Assembly: GCA_963833835.1 (NCBI GenBank)
Contig: CAWHZI010000001.1
Coordinates: 310,001 to 374,000 of the forward strand
DNA length: 64,000 bases
Direction: 5' to 3'
DNA from: Bog-532 sp963833835
Lineage (GTDB): Bacteria; Actinomycetota; Actinomycetes; Streptosporangiales; Streptosporangiaceae
The position numbers and the translations under genes were made by a program. This document shows positions 40,113-50,297 of the stretch, piece after piece. Under the pieces are notes generated by a model. It was not told the origin of the DNA. It was given only the letters and a program-made list of their open reading frames with translations, and ran no database searches. The number at the start of each line of letters is the position of its first letter. The stretch's first letter is position 1.

Positions 40113-41261
40113 TCAGCCGGCGCTGGTGGCGTAGTGCCAGAAGTCGCGCATCCACTGGGGCGGGACGGGGCTGTCCGCGGCGACCTGGGTGAGCAGGATG
40201 GCGATGGTGCCGGTGGACGCGGTGAGGTGGGCCGAGGTTCCGGTGCCACCGACCCAGCCGTAGCGCCCGGGCACGTTCCAGGGGTCGATGGGCGCGATGT
40301 CCACCGAGCCGCCGAAGCCCCAGCCCTGGCCCTCCAGGAAGAGCTCGCCGATCTCGCGCTGGTGCTGGGTGGTGTGGTCGCTGGTCATCAGCCGGACCGA
40401 ATCGGCGGTCAGCAGCCGCTTGCCGTCGGCCGCGGTGCCCCCGGCCAGCAGCATCCGGCCGAACGCGAGCCAGTCGTCGGCCGTCCCGGCCAGGCCGCCG
40501 TTGCCCAGCGGCAGCGCGGGCGGGGTGCTCCACTCCCCGTCTGGGCTGTCGGCCAGCTCGAGCTGGCCATCGGCACCGGTCTGGTAGTAGCTGGTAAACC
40601 GGTCGCGCTTGGCCTCAGGGACCTCGAACGCGGTGTCGGTCATGCCCAGCGGCCCGAACACCCGCTCGGCCAGGAAGCCCGGCAGCGACTGGCCCGCCAC
40701 CCGGGCGACCAGCACGCCCTGCAGGGTGGAGCAGGTGTCGTACAGCCACGCCTCGCCCGGCTGGTAGAGCAGCGGAATCTGGGCCAGTTCAGCGATCCAG
40801 ACATCCGGCGGCGGGAAGCTGGACGGCACCCGGCCGTCCTTCTGGACCGAGAACAGCTGCTGGACCGCCGGCCGCGAGAAATCGGACGCGAACCCGTAGC
40901 CCGCTTGCGAGCTGAGCAGGTCGAAAACGGTGATCGGCCGGGTCGCCGGTACGACGTCATCGACCGCGCTGGCGGGGGTGCGGACAACCTGCGGCTCCGC
41001 CAGTTCGGGCAGCCACGAGTCGACCGGGGCGTCGAGCCCGAGCAGGCCGTCCTCGACCAGCATCATGACCGCGGCGGCGGTGATGGGCTTGGTGATCGAA
41101 GCGAACCGGAAGATGGAATCCCGGGCCATCGGGGCGCCGCCCGTAGCCACGGAGCCGGCCACCGCTACCTCGGTGTGGTCTCCGCGCGCCACCAGGCCCA
41201 CCGCTCCGGGCAGCGTTCCGTCGCCGACGTAGGCATCCAGCAGATCGTGGAGGTCAGGCAT
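40113..41261 (-). CDS. Serine hydrolase of the beta-lactamase/EstB family
   Basis: A 382-residue penicillin-binding-protein-like esterase: catalytic SITK (S-x-x-K) within IFRFASITKPITAAAVMML, the Y-x-x motif in WLYDTCSTLQGVLVAR, and a C-terminal GWVGGTGTSAHL resembling the KTG box. Family C esterases hydrolyse small esters or D-amino peptides and not usually beta-lactams. The ATG at 41261 follows GAGGGAGATCC and is preferred over 41288. Cytoplasmic, as no signal peptide is seen. Convergent with the catabolic operon. Confidence 0.86.
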   Translation of the reverse strand: MPDLHDLLDAYVGDGTLPGAVGLVARGDHTEVAVAGSVATGGAPMARDSIFRFASITKPITAAAVMMLVEDGLLGLDAPVDSWLPELAEPQVVRTPASAVDDVVPATRPITVFDLLSSQAGYGFASDFSRPAVQQLFSVQKDGRVPSSFPPPDVWIAELAQIPLLYQPGEAWLYDTCSTLQGVLVARVAGQSLPGFLAERVFGPLGMTDTAFEVPEAKRDRFTSYYQTGADGQLELADSPDGEWSTPPALPLGNGGLAGTADDWLAFGRMLLAGGTAADGKRLLTADSVRLMTSDHTTQHQREIGELFLEGQGWGFGGSVDIAPIDPWNVPGRYGWVGGTGTSAHLTASTGTIAILLTQVAADSPVPPQWMRDFWHYATSAG

Positions 41262-41517
41262 GGATCTCCCTCTCTCGTGTGTGGTCACAGGGCAGACCCG
41301 ACGGCGGAGCGGAATTCATCGCCCGGCGTGATGCCGGGTCAGCGCGGCAGCCGGGCCTGAGGATAGAGGGCGGCCAGGCGCGGGCCGTAGCCGGCCACGG
41401 CGGGCCGGCCGACGGGTGGGCGCGGTATGAGTTCCTGGATTTTTTTCATACCGCGGGCGGGTCAGATGCAGTCTGTGGGCCGATGACACGTCCGTCAGCT
41501 GGGCAGATGCTGACGCT

Positions 41518-43072
41518 ATGAAGCAGCCCAACGGTTCCGCCGTCCGCACTACCGAGGCTGCCGCCGTGATGGTCGCACCCGCTCCGCAGGTGCCGGATGA
41601 TCCCTCCGATCGCGTGCCGGCGCTGGCGTGGGTGATCGCGGCGGCATTCGTCGCGGTCATGCTCGACGCTGAGCGGCCGGTACGGCTTCCTGCAGGATGA
41701 GCTGTACTTCATCGTGGCGGGCCATCATCTCGCGTTCGGCTACGTGGACCAGCCGCCGCTGGCCCCGTTGCTCACCCGCATCACCGCCATCTTCGGCGTG
41801 AACCCGACGGCGGTCCGGATCCTTCCGGCGCTGGCCGGCGGAGCGATCGTGATCATGACCGCCAGGCTCGCGGCGCTGTTCGGCGCGGGGCGCTCCGGCC
41901 GGGTGCTCGCCGCCCTCGCCGCAGCGTGCGCTCCCGTCCTCATCGGTTCCACGCACATCGGCAATACCACCCCGCTCGACCTGCTCGCCTGGACGGCCGT
42001 CCTGATGTGCGTGAGCACGGCGCTGCTACGGGACCGGCCGCGCTGGTGGCTCGCGGCGGGAGCTTGCGCCGGCCTCGGGCTCGAGGCCGACAATCTGGTC
42101 GTCCTGCTGCTGATGGCCCTCGCGGTGGGCCTGCTCGCGTCGGCCCAGCGCTCGGTGCTGAGGACCAGCTGGCCGTGGCTCGGCGCCGGCATCGCCGCCG
42201 TGATCTGGGCGCCGAACGTCGGCTGGCAAGCCACGCACGGGTGGCCGCAGCTGGCCATGTCGGCCGCGCTGCACCAGCAGAACACCTCGGCCGCCGATTA
42301 CGTGGCTGGTCTGCCGGCCCAGTTCTTTTACCTGGGCCTGCTGGTGGCCCCGCTGGTCGTGGCGGGCTTCGTCGTCCTCTGGCGAACTTCCGAGCTGCGG
42401 TTCATCGCGGTCGCCGCCACCCTCGTCCTGATTTACGTGCTGGCCTGGGTGCCGGGCAAGATCTACTACGCCGACGGCGTGGCCCCAGCGGTGCTGGCCG
42501 CGGGCGCCCTAGCCACCGAGCGCTGGATCGCACGCGCAGGCCGGCCGCGGCGGCGGCGCTGGCTGATCGTGGGCGCGTCCCTCGTCGGCGTGGCCGCGAT
42601 ACTGCCCCTGCTGCTGCCCGTCCTGCCGGTCGGCGACGTACACACCCTGCCTGCATCTGCGGTGCAGAACACCCTCGGAGACACCATCGGCTGGCCTCAG
42701 CTGACCCGTGCGGTCGCGGCCCAGGATGCCGCCCTGGTCCGCGCGGGCCAGCGGCCCACCTCGATCTTCACCGGGTACTACGCGGAAGCCAGCGCGCTCC
42801 AGGTCTACGGCTCAGCCGACCACCTGCCGCCCGTACTGTCCGGGCACAACGCCTACTGGATGTGGGGACCGGGGCGAGCCTCGGACCGCACCGTGCTCGT
42901 GGTCGACGCGCTCGGATCGCTGCGGCCCTACTTCTCCAGCTGCCGGGTGCTGACCACCTACCAAGCCCCCTACCGCGTCCAGAACGACTGGACCGGCCTG
43001 CAGATCAGCGTCTGCACCGGGGCCGACGCGAGCTGGCCCGCGCTGTGGCCGCACCTGAAGCACTACGGCTGA
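41518..43072 (+). pseudogene. GT39-family membrane glycosyltransferase with frameshift
   Basis: The frame from ATG 41518 encodes a cytosolic lead and the first membrane helix (PALAWVIAAAFVAVML), then breaks. One extra base near 41665-41669 must be removed to continue LSGRYGFLQDELYFIVAGHHLAFGYVDQPPLAPL, the canonical first periplasmic loop of ArnT/PMT-like GT39 enzymes with the DE metal/donor motif. The second frame runs to 43072 with about 10 further helices and a C-terminal soluble domain. Such enzymes transfer sugars from polyprenyl phosphate. Corrected length is about 518 residues. Confidence 0.82.
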
Positions 43073-43091
43073 GGGCACCGCCGAAGGGGCG

Positions 43092-46023
43092 TTACACCGC
43101 GGCCGGCCGGGCCCATTCGCCGACGAAGCGCCGTAGCTGCTGGCGTCCCTGCAGGCCGCACTTGGCGTAGATGTTACCCAGGTGGTATTCCACCGCCTTG
43201 CGGCTGACGAACAGTTCGGCCGCGATCTCGGGGTTGGACATCCCCTTGCCGACCAGGTGGGCTACTTCGGTCTCCCGGCTGGTCAGGGCCAGGGCCGACG
43301 GCTTGCCGGCCAGGCCGCCCGGCCCCACCGGGCTGCTCGACCCGGCTCGGCTGCCCGACCCGGCTCGGCCGCCCGACCCAGCTCGGCTGGCGGGCAGGCA
43401 GGTGGCCAGCTCCGTCTCGGCCTGGGCCAGGAACGGCGCGGCTCGCAGCGCCTGGTACTCCTGGCTGGCCCGGCGCAGCTGGTCGACGGCCGGCCGCCGC
43501 TGGCCGGTACGCCGCAGCAGCCGCCCATGGGCCAGCAGCAGCCGGGCCGTATAAACCGGGCTGCCCGCGCCGACCCCGTTTGGGCTGGCCCCGTTTTGGC
43601 TAACACGGTCGATACCGCGCTGGTAGATCTCCAGGGCCTGCTGGGGGTCACCGCGCTGCTCGGCCAGCCATCCTTCCAGCCAGGCCAGCGCCGGAGCGAG
43701 GTAGCTGACCTCGCCGCTGTCGGCCCGCAGCTGACCCAGGACCGCGGTGGCCTGCTCCAGCTGGCCCGAGCCGACCAGGCCCTCGGCCAGCACGGGCCGC
43801 CACAGCACCGCGTACATACGGCTGCGGCCGTCCAGGACCGACGCATCCTGCCAGCGGCCGAGCGCGTCGGCCATGCCCAGATAGTCGCCGGTGGCCTGGC
43901 CGACCAGCGCCCGGGCCATGGCCGCGTACACCCGTTCCTGGCTGTAGTCCACGCGGGCGGCGGCGTCGGCGGCCAGCTGGGCGTGGCTCTCGGCCTCGGC
44001 GGCCGCGCCGCGCCCGGCCGGTACGACCACGGCCGCCAGGTGCAGCAGCGGCAACTCGAACTGACGGGCGTGGATCGCGGCGGCCGAGAACCCCTGTTCG
44101 ACGGTGAGCAGCACATCGTCCCAGGCGCCGGCCAGGTACTGGGCCAGGGCCAGGTAGAAATAGGCCCGCAGGCCGAGGGTCAGGGTCGCGCCCTGGCGCA
44201 CCAGCCCGAGGCTGGCGGTCAGGTCGGCGATGGCGGGCTGCAGGTCACCGGCCAGCAACCGGAACACCCCGCGGAAGGCCAGGCCGTCGATATCGACCCG
44301 GCCGACCCGGGCCGGGTCGGCCTCCAGCTGAGTCAGCTCGGCCAGGGCGGCGTGCGGACCGGACACCTGGCAGGCGCCGATCGCGACCAGCGTGCGGGTC
44401 TGGCTGGCGGCGGCCAGGTCCAGGTACCCGGTCCCCAGCGCCTGCTGGGCAAAGGCCATCACCTTCTCGCCGTCTCCGAGCAGCGTGTAGGTGCCAGCCA
44501 GCCGGTTGGCGATCAGGGCGACCAATGGCTGGCTGTCCGGGTCAGCCTGGGCCTGAGCCAGCGCCTCGCTGAACCGCCGTTCCGCCTCCGCGAGCTGGCC
44601 GGTAGCGAAGGCCATGGCGCCCAGGACACAGCTGCGGAGCGGGGACGGCGCCGTCGCTTCCGCCGCCTCGCGCAGGGCCGCGCCCCGGGACTCCTCGGCC
44701 AGCATCAGGTGCAGCGCGGCGGTCAGCAGCCGCCGTTCCCGGTCCACCCGCTCCGGAGAGATGCTGGAAGCCCACTGCAGGTGGGTGGCGGCCTGGGCCA
44801 GACGGCCACGTGACGCCTCGTCCCGGGCCAGTTGCTCCAGCTGAGCGGCCAGATCTTCATCGGGTTTCTCCAGGGCCGCCACCCGGTGCTCCCACGATGC
44901 CGCCTCGCTGACGACCAAGGCCGCGCGGGCGTGCAGCTGCCGGCGCTGGGTGGCGGTGATGCGGGCGTAGATGGCGTCCCGGACCAGCAGGTGCCGTATT
45001 TCCACCGGGCACACCGGGTCTTCCGGCCACCAGTCCACCAGGCCGGCCGCGACCGCGGGTTCAATCGCCGCGCTGGGCGAGCTGACTTGGGCGGCCTGAC
45101 CCAGCTGGGCCAGCGGCATGCGCAGGTTGAGCACCGCGAGCATCTCCAGGATGGCCCGCGTCTCGGGCGGCAGCCCCCGCAGATGATCGCCGACGGCGGC
45201 GGCCAGCGACCGGGGCATCGCCCGCGCCCCGTACGCCTGCGAATTGAGCCCCGAGCCCTCGCTCAGCAGGGTGCGCAGGTACAGCGGATGACCGCCGGTG
45301 TCCCGGTACAGCCGGGCCGACCACCTCGTCATCGAGCGGCTCCGGCCTGATCGCGCCGACCAGCGCCGCCGCCTCGTCCGGGCCGAGGCCCTCGAGCATG
45401 ATCGGCAGCCGGTTCTCCACGCTGGACAGCATCCGATGGGCCGCTTCGTTCAGACGCTCCAGGGGCCGCCGGTAGGTCACCACGGCCAGCACCGGGTCGA
45501 CCGATAGCCGCCGCAGCATGAACGTCAGCGCCTCGACCGACTTACGGTCGGCCCACTGCAGGTCATCGAGAAAGATCACCACCGGGCCCACGGCCAGCTG
45601 CGCTCCCACCACCTCGAGCAACTGCGCGCCCACCGCGAACGACGAGGGAGCTGAACCGGTCCCGCCCGCCGACCCGGCCGACGGTGCGGTCAACGGGGAG
45701 CCCGCTCCGGCCGCCCGCAGCCACTGGTCGACGAGCCCGAAGTCCAGGTCCGCTTCGGCCTGATCGGCCCGGGCGGACAGCACCCGGAAGCCCTCGCTCC
45801 CGGTACCGGTCAGGACGCGCCGGGCCAGGGCCGACTTCCCGACGCCCGGTTCACCCTCGATGGTCACCAGCCACGGCTGGCCGGTCTCCACGCTGGCGAC
45901 GACCTGCGCCATCCGGGCCAGCTCCGCCGCCCGGCCCACGAAGACCTCCAACGGCGGCTGCCGGTCCTGCACGCGCCCCACCTCGCTCCCCCGCCCCGCG
46001 CCGTCAGCCCAAAAGAGCTGCAT
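43092..46023 (-). pseudogene. LAL-type (AAA/LuxR) transcriptional regulator with frameshift
   Basis: The upstream frame (46023 to about 45318) holds an AAA/AfsR-like ATPase: FVGRAAELARM, Walker A GEPGVGKSAL and Walker B VVIFLDDLQWAD. The second frame (to 43092) begins ARLYRDTGGHPLYLRTLL, carries a TPR-like helical region, and ends in a LuxR HTH: LTSRETEVAHLVGKGMSNPEIAAELFVSRKAVEYHLGNIYAKCG (as a region). Removing one base near 45317 joins DDEVV to ARLYRDTGG, giving about 976 residues, normal for LAL regulators. A Gly/Ser/Arg repeat linker precedes the HTH. Inactive if the indel is real. Confidence 0.85.
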
Positions 46024-46049
46024 ATGGATGAAAACGCTTGTTGGGGGCC

Positions 46050-46916
46050 TCAGTCAACCGCCGCGGGCTCCATGGTGGCCGGGGCGGTCTGGGTCAGCAG
46101 CACCACCCCGGCGCACATCACCGCGAAGGCGAGCACGGCCACGGTGACGCTGAGTGCGTCAGGCACGAAGTGTTCTCCGAATAGCCAGATGCTCAGCACG
46201 ATGCTGACCAGCGGGTCGACGATGACGAGGAACGGCTGGGATACGCGCAGCGGCCCGGCCTGCAGCGCCCACTGCTCCAGCAGAACCCCGGCCAGGCCGG
46301 CCACGGCCAGTGCGTACACCGGCCAGTGGGTGAACATGCCGCCCACGCCGAACTGGGTGATCGTGTCCGTGGTGGTCTTGATGAACGTCGCGACCAGCGC
46401 CCACGCGGTGGCCGCCCCGGCCCCCCACAGCGCGGCCCGGGGCCCGGGCGCAGTGAGCCGTCCCAGCGCCATCAGGACCGCGATGACGGCCGCGCAGCCG
46501 ATGATGGCCACGGCCCAGTGGCTACTGGTCGGGGTTTGCTGCCCGCCCTGCGGCTCGCTGGCCACCAGGAATACGGCCAGGCCCAGGCACGTCAGCGCGC
46601 CGCCGCTCCAGGCGGCCGGCCGGATCGTCTGGTGGATCCAGACCCGGCGCAGCACCAGGGTGAGGACCAGCTCGATGACCAGCAGCGGCTGAACCACCGA
46701 AACCTCGCCGTTGCTCAAGGCGAGCGCCTGGAACACGAACGCGGCCGCCTGGGCGGCCCAGCCCAGCAGCCAGACCGGGTTGCGCAGCAGGTAGATGATC
46801 AGCCGCCAGCCGGCCGCCCGGTGCGGGTCAGCCACGCTGGCGACGTGCCGGGTAGTCACGCTGATCGCGTTGGACAACGCCGCGAGCAGCGCGAAAACGA
46901 TCACCACGGGGACCAC
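46050..46916 (-). CDS. DMT-superfamily transporter (NIPA/EamA-like)
   Basis: A 288-residue membrane protein with about nine hydrophobic helices. It begins VPVVIVFALLAALSNAISVTTRHVA, has ALALSNGEVSVVQPLLVIELV (a signature of the DMT repeat) and the mirrored QAGPLRVSQPFLVIVDPLVSIVLS in the second half. Both halves carry the internal duplication typical of drug/metabolite or Mg-like (NIPA) transporters. Substrate unknown. It is separated by 69 bp from the permease operon upstream and is probably its own unit. Confidence 0.8.
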   Translation of the reverse strand: MVPVVIVFALLAALSNAISVTTRHVASVADPHRAAGWRLIIYLLRNPVWLLGWAAQAAAFVFQALALSNGEVSVVQPLLVIELVLTLVLRRVWIHQTIRPAAWSGGALTCLGLAVFLVASEPQGGQQTPTSSHWAVAIIGCAAVIAVLMALGRLTAPGPRAALWGAGAATAWALVATFIKTTTDTITQFGVGGMFTHWPVYALAVAGLAGVLLEQWALQAGPLRVSQPFLVIVDPLVSIVLSIWLFGEHFVPDALSVTVAVLAFAVMCAGVVLLTQTAPATMEPAAVD

Positions 46917-46985
46917 GTTACGTGCTGCCGTGGCCCGGCGGCAGGACCGGCGGCCCGCCGCGAGGGGTGAGCCGCAGGGCGGCGG

Positions 46986-47876
46986 TCAGCCGCGGATGGC
47001 GCCGGAGAAGAGGGACTCACCGCCGTTTCGCTTGGAGATGACGATGTAGAAGATGACCGGGACCGCGGTGAACACGATCGAGAAGGCGGCCAGGCCGCTG
47101 TAGTTGGTGGAGTGCTCGCCGAAGAACTGGTAGGTGGTCACCGCGGCGGGCAGCTTGGGCGACTGGAGCAGGATGAACGGGACGAAGAAGTTGCCCCAGG
47201 CCTGGATGAACGTGTAGAACGCGATGACCGTGGCCCCCGGCCCGACCAGCGGGATCGTGACGCGCTGCAGGGTGCGGAAGATGTTCGCCCCCTCGGTCGC
47301 GGCGGCCTCCTCCAGTTCCAGTGGCACCGTGTCGATGAAGTTCTTGGCCAGCCAGACCGCGAACGGCAGCGACGTGGCCGTGAGGAACAGGATCGTCCAG
47401 GTCAGGGAGTTGACCAGGTTGTAGGTGACGAAGATGTCGTAGGTCGGGATGACGATGGCGAGGATCGGCAGACCGGTCACGAACACGATGGCGTAGACGA
47501 TCGTGTTCCGGCCGGGAATGCTGAACCGGGACAGCGCGTAGCCCGCGATCAGCGCGACCACGGTGGTGATGATCATCGTCCCGGCCGAGAGCCAGATCGA
47601 GTTCAGCAGCGCTCCGCCGACGCCCTCCCCGATGTCCTGAGCCGCCGCGGTCTTGCCGAACAGGCCGGTGAAGTTGCTGAAGGTGAAGCCACCGCCGCCG
47701 GTCAGGTCGAGGCCGCCGAACTTCTCGAAGGCGGTCAGGATCAGCCAGAAGAACGGAGCCAGGAACAGCAGCCCCACGATGAGGGCCACCACGTTCCAGC
47801 GCCACCGGGACGGTTTTTTCTCGTTGGCCGCACTCGGGCCATTTCCGCTACGGCGAGCGCTGATCGCCTGGGCCAT
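46986..47876 (-). CDS. Carbohydrate ABC transporter permease (MalG-type)
   Basis: A 296-residue permease with six helices and the coupling motif LELEEAAATEGANIFRTLQRVTIPL (EAA loop, about residues 185-209). The ATG at 47876 lies 2 bp after the stop of the partner permease and has GAGGAGG upstream. Distal gene of the mannoside operon. The longer in-frame start upstream is rejected because it would run through the partner gene. Confidence 0.9.
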   Translation of the reverse strand: MAQAISARRSGNGPSAANEKKPSRWRWNVVALIVGLLFLAPFFWLILTAFEKFGGLDLTGGGGFTFSNFTGLFGKTAAAQDIGEGVGGALLNSIWLSAGTMIITTVVALIAGYALSRFSIPGRNTIVYAIVFVTGLPILAIVIPTYDIFVTYNLVNSLTWTILFLTATSLPFAVWLAKNFIDTVPLELEEAAATEGANIFRTLQRVTIPLVGPGATVIAFYTFIQAWGNFFVPFILLQSPKLPAAVTTYQFFGEHSTNYSGLAAFSIVFTAVPVIFYIVISKRNGGESLFSGAIRG

Positions 47877-47878
47877 GG

Positions 47879-48871
47879 TCAGGACCTCCTCAGGGCTCGC
47901 ACGTAGAAGATAGACAGGACCACGCCGACCAGCAGCAGGATGACCGAGACGGCCGTACCGTAGGCGATCTGGTAGTTGACGAAGCCCTGCTGGTACATGT
48001 AGGTCGACAGCACCTGGCTGGCGTTGCCCGGGCCGCCGCCGGTGAGCGTGAAGATGAGGGTGAAGTCGTTCAGGGTGGCCAGGGTGACCAGGACGACGTC
48101 GACCAGGATCGACCCCTTGATCAGCGGCAGGATGATGCTGAACACCCGCCGCCAGGCCGATGCGCCGTCCAGCATGGCCGCTTCGAGTAGCTCCCTGGGG
48201 ATCGCGGTGAGCGCGGCCATGTAGAGCATCATCGAGAACGCCACCCCCCGCCAGGCGTTGGCCAGGTTCAGGGCCAGGATGGGGTGGCTGGTCAGGATCG
48301 TGGAGTAGCCGATCCCCACGCTGTGCAGAGCCTCCTGCAGCACCCCGCCCTGGCCCAGCAGGGCGAACCACATGAACGCGGCGATGACCTCAGGGACGAT
48401 CCAGCTCATGATGACGACCGCGCCCACGATCGCCTGCACCCGCCGGCTGCACCGGCGCAGCAGCAGGGCCAGCACGAAGCCCAGGACGACCTGGCCGATC
48501 CAGGCCGACCCGACCAGGTACTCGATGCTGTGCCACAGCGAGCTGATGAAGTCGGAGCTGGTCAGCAGGTTGGTGAAGTTGCCGAAGCCGATGTACCTGT
48601 GGTGGAGCGCGGTCGGCCCGGTCAGCGTCTCGTTGGTGAACGAGAGCAGGAACGTCCAGACGATGGGCCAGCCGAGCAGTATGCCGACCAGGACCGTGAA
48701 GGGAGCCAGCATCACGGCCCCGGCCAGCAGCTGTCTGCGTCTTCGTGCCTTGCTCTTACCGTGCCGATTGCGGCCGCTGTCCGATCGCGGCCCTACCGAA
48801 TCGACCCTGGACTCCACGACCGTGCTGTCGGTGCTGGGCACGATAGCTCCTTTACGCAGACGTTGCGCCAC
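47879..48871 (-). CDS. Carbohydrate ABC transporter permease (MalF-type)
   Basis: A 330-residue permease: long Arg/Ser-rich cytosolic lead, first helix LLAGAVMLAPFTVLVGILL, and the EAA coupling loop PRELLEAAMLDGASAWRRVFSIILPL (about residues 230-255). Forms the channel with the downstream permease. No ATPase gene is present in this operon; actinomycetes often use a shared MsiK-type ATPase encoded elsewhere. Confidence 0.9.
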   Translation of the reverse strand: MAQRLRKGAIVPSTDSTVVESRVDSVGPRSDSGRNRHGKSKARRRRQLLAGAVMLAPFTVLVGILLGWPIVWTFLLSFTNETLTGPTALHHRYIGFGNFTNLLTSSDFISSLWHSIEYLVGSAWIGQVVLGFVLALLLRRCSRRVQAIVGAVVIMSWIVPEVIAAFMWFALLGQGGVLQEALHSVGIGYSTILTSHPILALNLANAWRGVAFSMMLYMAALTAIPRELLEAAMLDGASAWRRVFSIILPLIKGSILVDVVLVTLATLNDFTLIFTLTGGGPGNASQVLSTYMYQQGFVNYQIAYGTAVSVILLLVGVVLSIFYVRALRRS

Positions 48872-48889
48872 TCCTTCCGGCGGGCCGGA

Positions 48890-50278
48890 TCAGCCCTCGG
48901 TCTTGCCTGCGCCCGCTTCCTTACGGACGTCGGCGGCCCAGGTCTTCTCGGCCTGGGCGGCGGTCAGCTGGCCGAGTGAAATCTGGCCGGTGACGGCCGC
49001 GATGTCGGTGCTGAGCTGGTTGTACGGGCCGAACGAGGGCCGGTAGTTGGTGGTCGCCGCGTACTTGACCGCCTCCTGGAACAGCGGGTCGGAACTGATG
49101 CCGCTGGTGAAGATGGAGTTCTTGGCCACGTTGCCCTCGACCGGGAGCTGACCGCTGACCGCGTCGTACTTGGCCAGCAGAGCCGGGCTGTTCGCGGTCT
49201 GGATGAACTGGTAGGCCAGGCTCTGGTTGCTGCTCTTGGCCGGGATGGCCAGACTCCAGCCACCGGACAGGTTGGTGACCCCCGGCGCCTGCCCGTTGGC
49301 GGTGGGCAGGTCGGCGACCGAGTACGTGTCGAAGCCGGCGCTCCACGGCTTGGCCTGACCCGGCAGCCACTGGGTGCTCACCCAGCTGCCGTCAATGGCC
49401 ATCGCCACCTTCTGCGACGGCATGAGCTGGGTGTTGAGGACGGTCCCGGCGTTCGGGTTGGACCAGTCGCTCGTGGACTCCTCCAGCCCGTCCTTGTGCA
49501 GCGTGGCCAGGAAGTTGAAGACCTGGTTGAAGCCGGGCCCGCCGGTCTCCCACTTACCGGTCTGCTGGTCGTACAGGCGGCTGTTGGTGCCGAGGAGCAG
49601 GACCTGGAAGCCACGGAACGACGACGCCTCGCCCAGCGGGGTGCCGGTGTAGACCCACAGCGGGATGACCCCCGGCTCCTTGGCCTTGATGGCCTCGGCC
49701 GCGGTGAGGATCGAGTTCAGGGTGGTGGGCTTCCAATTGGCGGGCAGGCCGGCCTTGACCAGCAGCGACTTGTCGAAGTAGATCTGCTGGACGTCGGTCT
49801 CGGTCATCATGGCGTACGGGGTGCCGTTGTACTCCGTCACCTTCTGGAAGGTCGGGTACAGGGCCTTCCACTCGCTGAAGTTCTTCAGCTGCGGCATCGC
49901 CGCCAGGTAGCCGGCCGCGGCGTCGGACTGCACCAGGAAAGAGTCCTCGTACACGACGTTCGGGCTGGTGGATGAGCTCCGCTCCAGCAGGTCGAGCTTG
50001 GAGTAGTAGGTCGACTCACTGGTGGTCACGATGTTGTTGATCTTCACCGTGACGTCCGGGTGGGTTTTCTTGAACTCGACCGCGGCCGCTTTCCACCAGT
50101 TGACGAGCGTGTTCGAGCTCGGCCCGCTGTACTGACCGGTGATGGTCAGGGTCTGTTTCCCGCCGCTGCTGCCGCCCGACGAGCCACTGCAGGCTGATGC
50201 GGCGAGCGCGGCGACCAGGGCCACACCGGTCAGACCAATGGTGGTCCGCCGACGGCTCGCTGTCCGGAAGGATTTCAT
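48890..50278 (-). CDS. Extracellular sugar-binding lipoprotein of ABC transporter
   Basis: A 462-residue family-1 solute-binding protein. The signal peptide ends ALVAALAASACSGSSGG, with lipobox Cys at about 29. The mature part starts LTITGQYSGPSSNTLVNWWKAAAVEFKKTHPDVTVKI and includes NLSGGWSLAIPAKSSNQSLAYQFIQ, typical of sugar-binding proteins. The ATG at 50278 is preceded by GTAAGGGGTTCAAG. It lies between the ROK repressor and the permeases, 18-19 bp from each. Confidence 0.9.
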   Translation of the reverse strand: MKSFRTASRRRTTIGLTGVALVAALAASACSGSSGGSSGGKQTLTITGQYSGPSSNTLVNWWKAAAVEFKKTHPDVTVKINNIVTTSESTYYSKLDLLERSSSTSPNVVYEDSFLVQSDAAAGYLAAMPQLKNFSEWKALYPTFQKVTEYNGTPYAMMTETDVQQIYFDKSLLVKAGLPANWKPTTLNSILTAAEAIKAKEPGVIPLWVYTGTPLGEASSFRGFQVLLLGTNSRLYDQQTGKWETGGPGFNQVFNFLATLHKDGLEESTSDWSNPNAGTVLNTQLMPSQKVAMAIDGSWVSTQWLPGQAKPWSAGFDTYSVADLPTANGQAPGVTNLSGGWSLAIPAKSSNQSLAYQFIQTANSPALLAKYDAVSGQLPVEGNVAKNSIFTSGISSDPLFQEAVKYAATTNYRPSFGPYNQLSTDIAAVTGQISLGQLTAAQAEKTWAADVRKEAGAGKTEG

Positions 50279-50297
50279 CCTTGAACCCCTTACCTCT

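Noticed and set aside
46986..48371. 461-codon frame including the MalG-type permease
   Set aside because: The first 165 codons are antiparallel-frame noise over the partner permease; the true ATG is at 47876 with a strong ribosome binding site.
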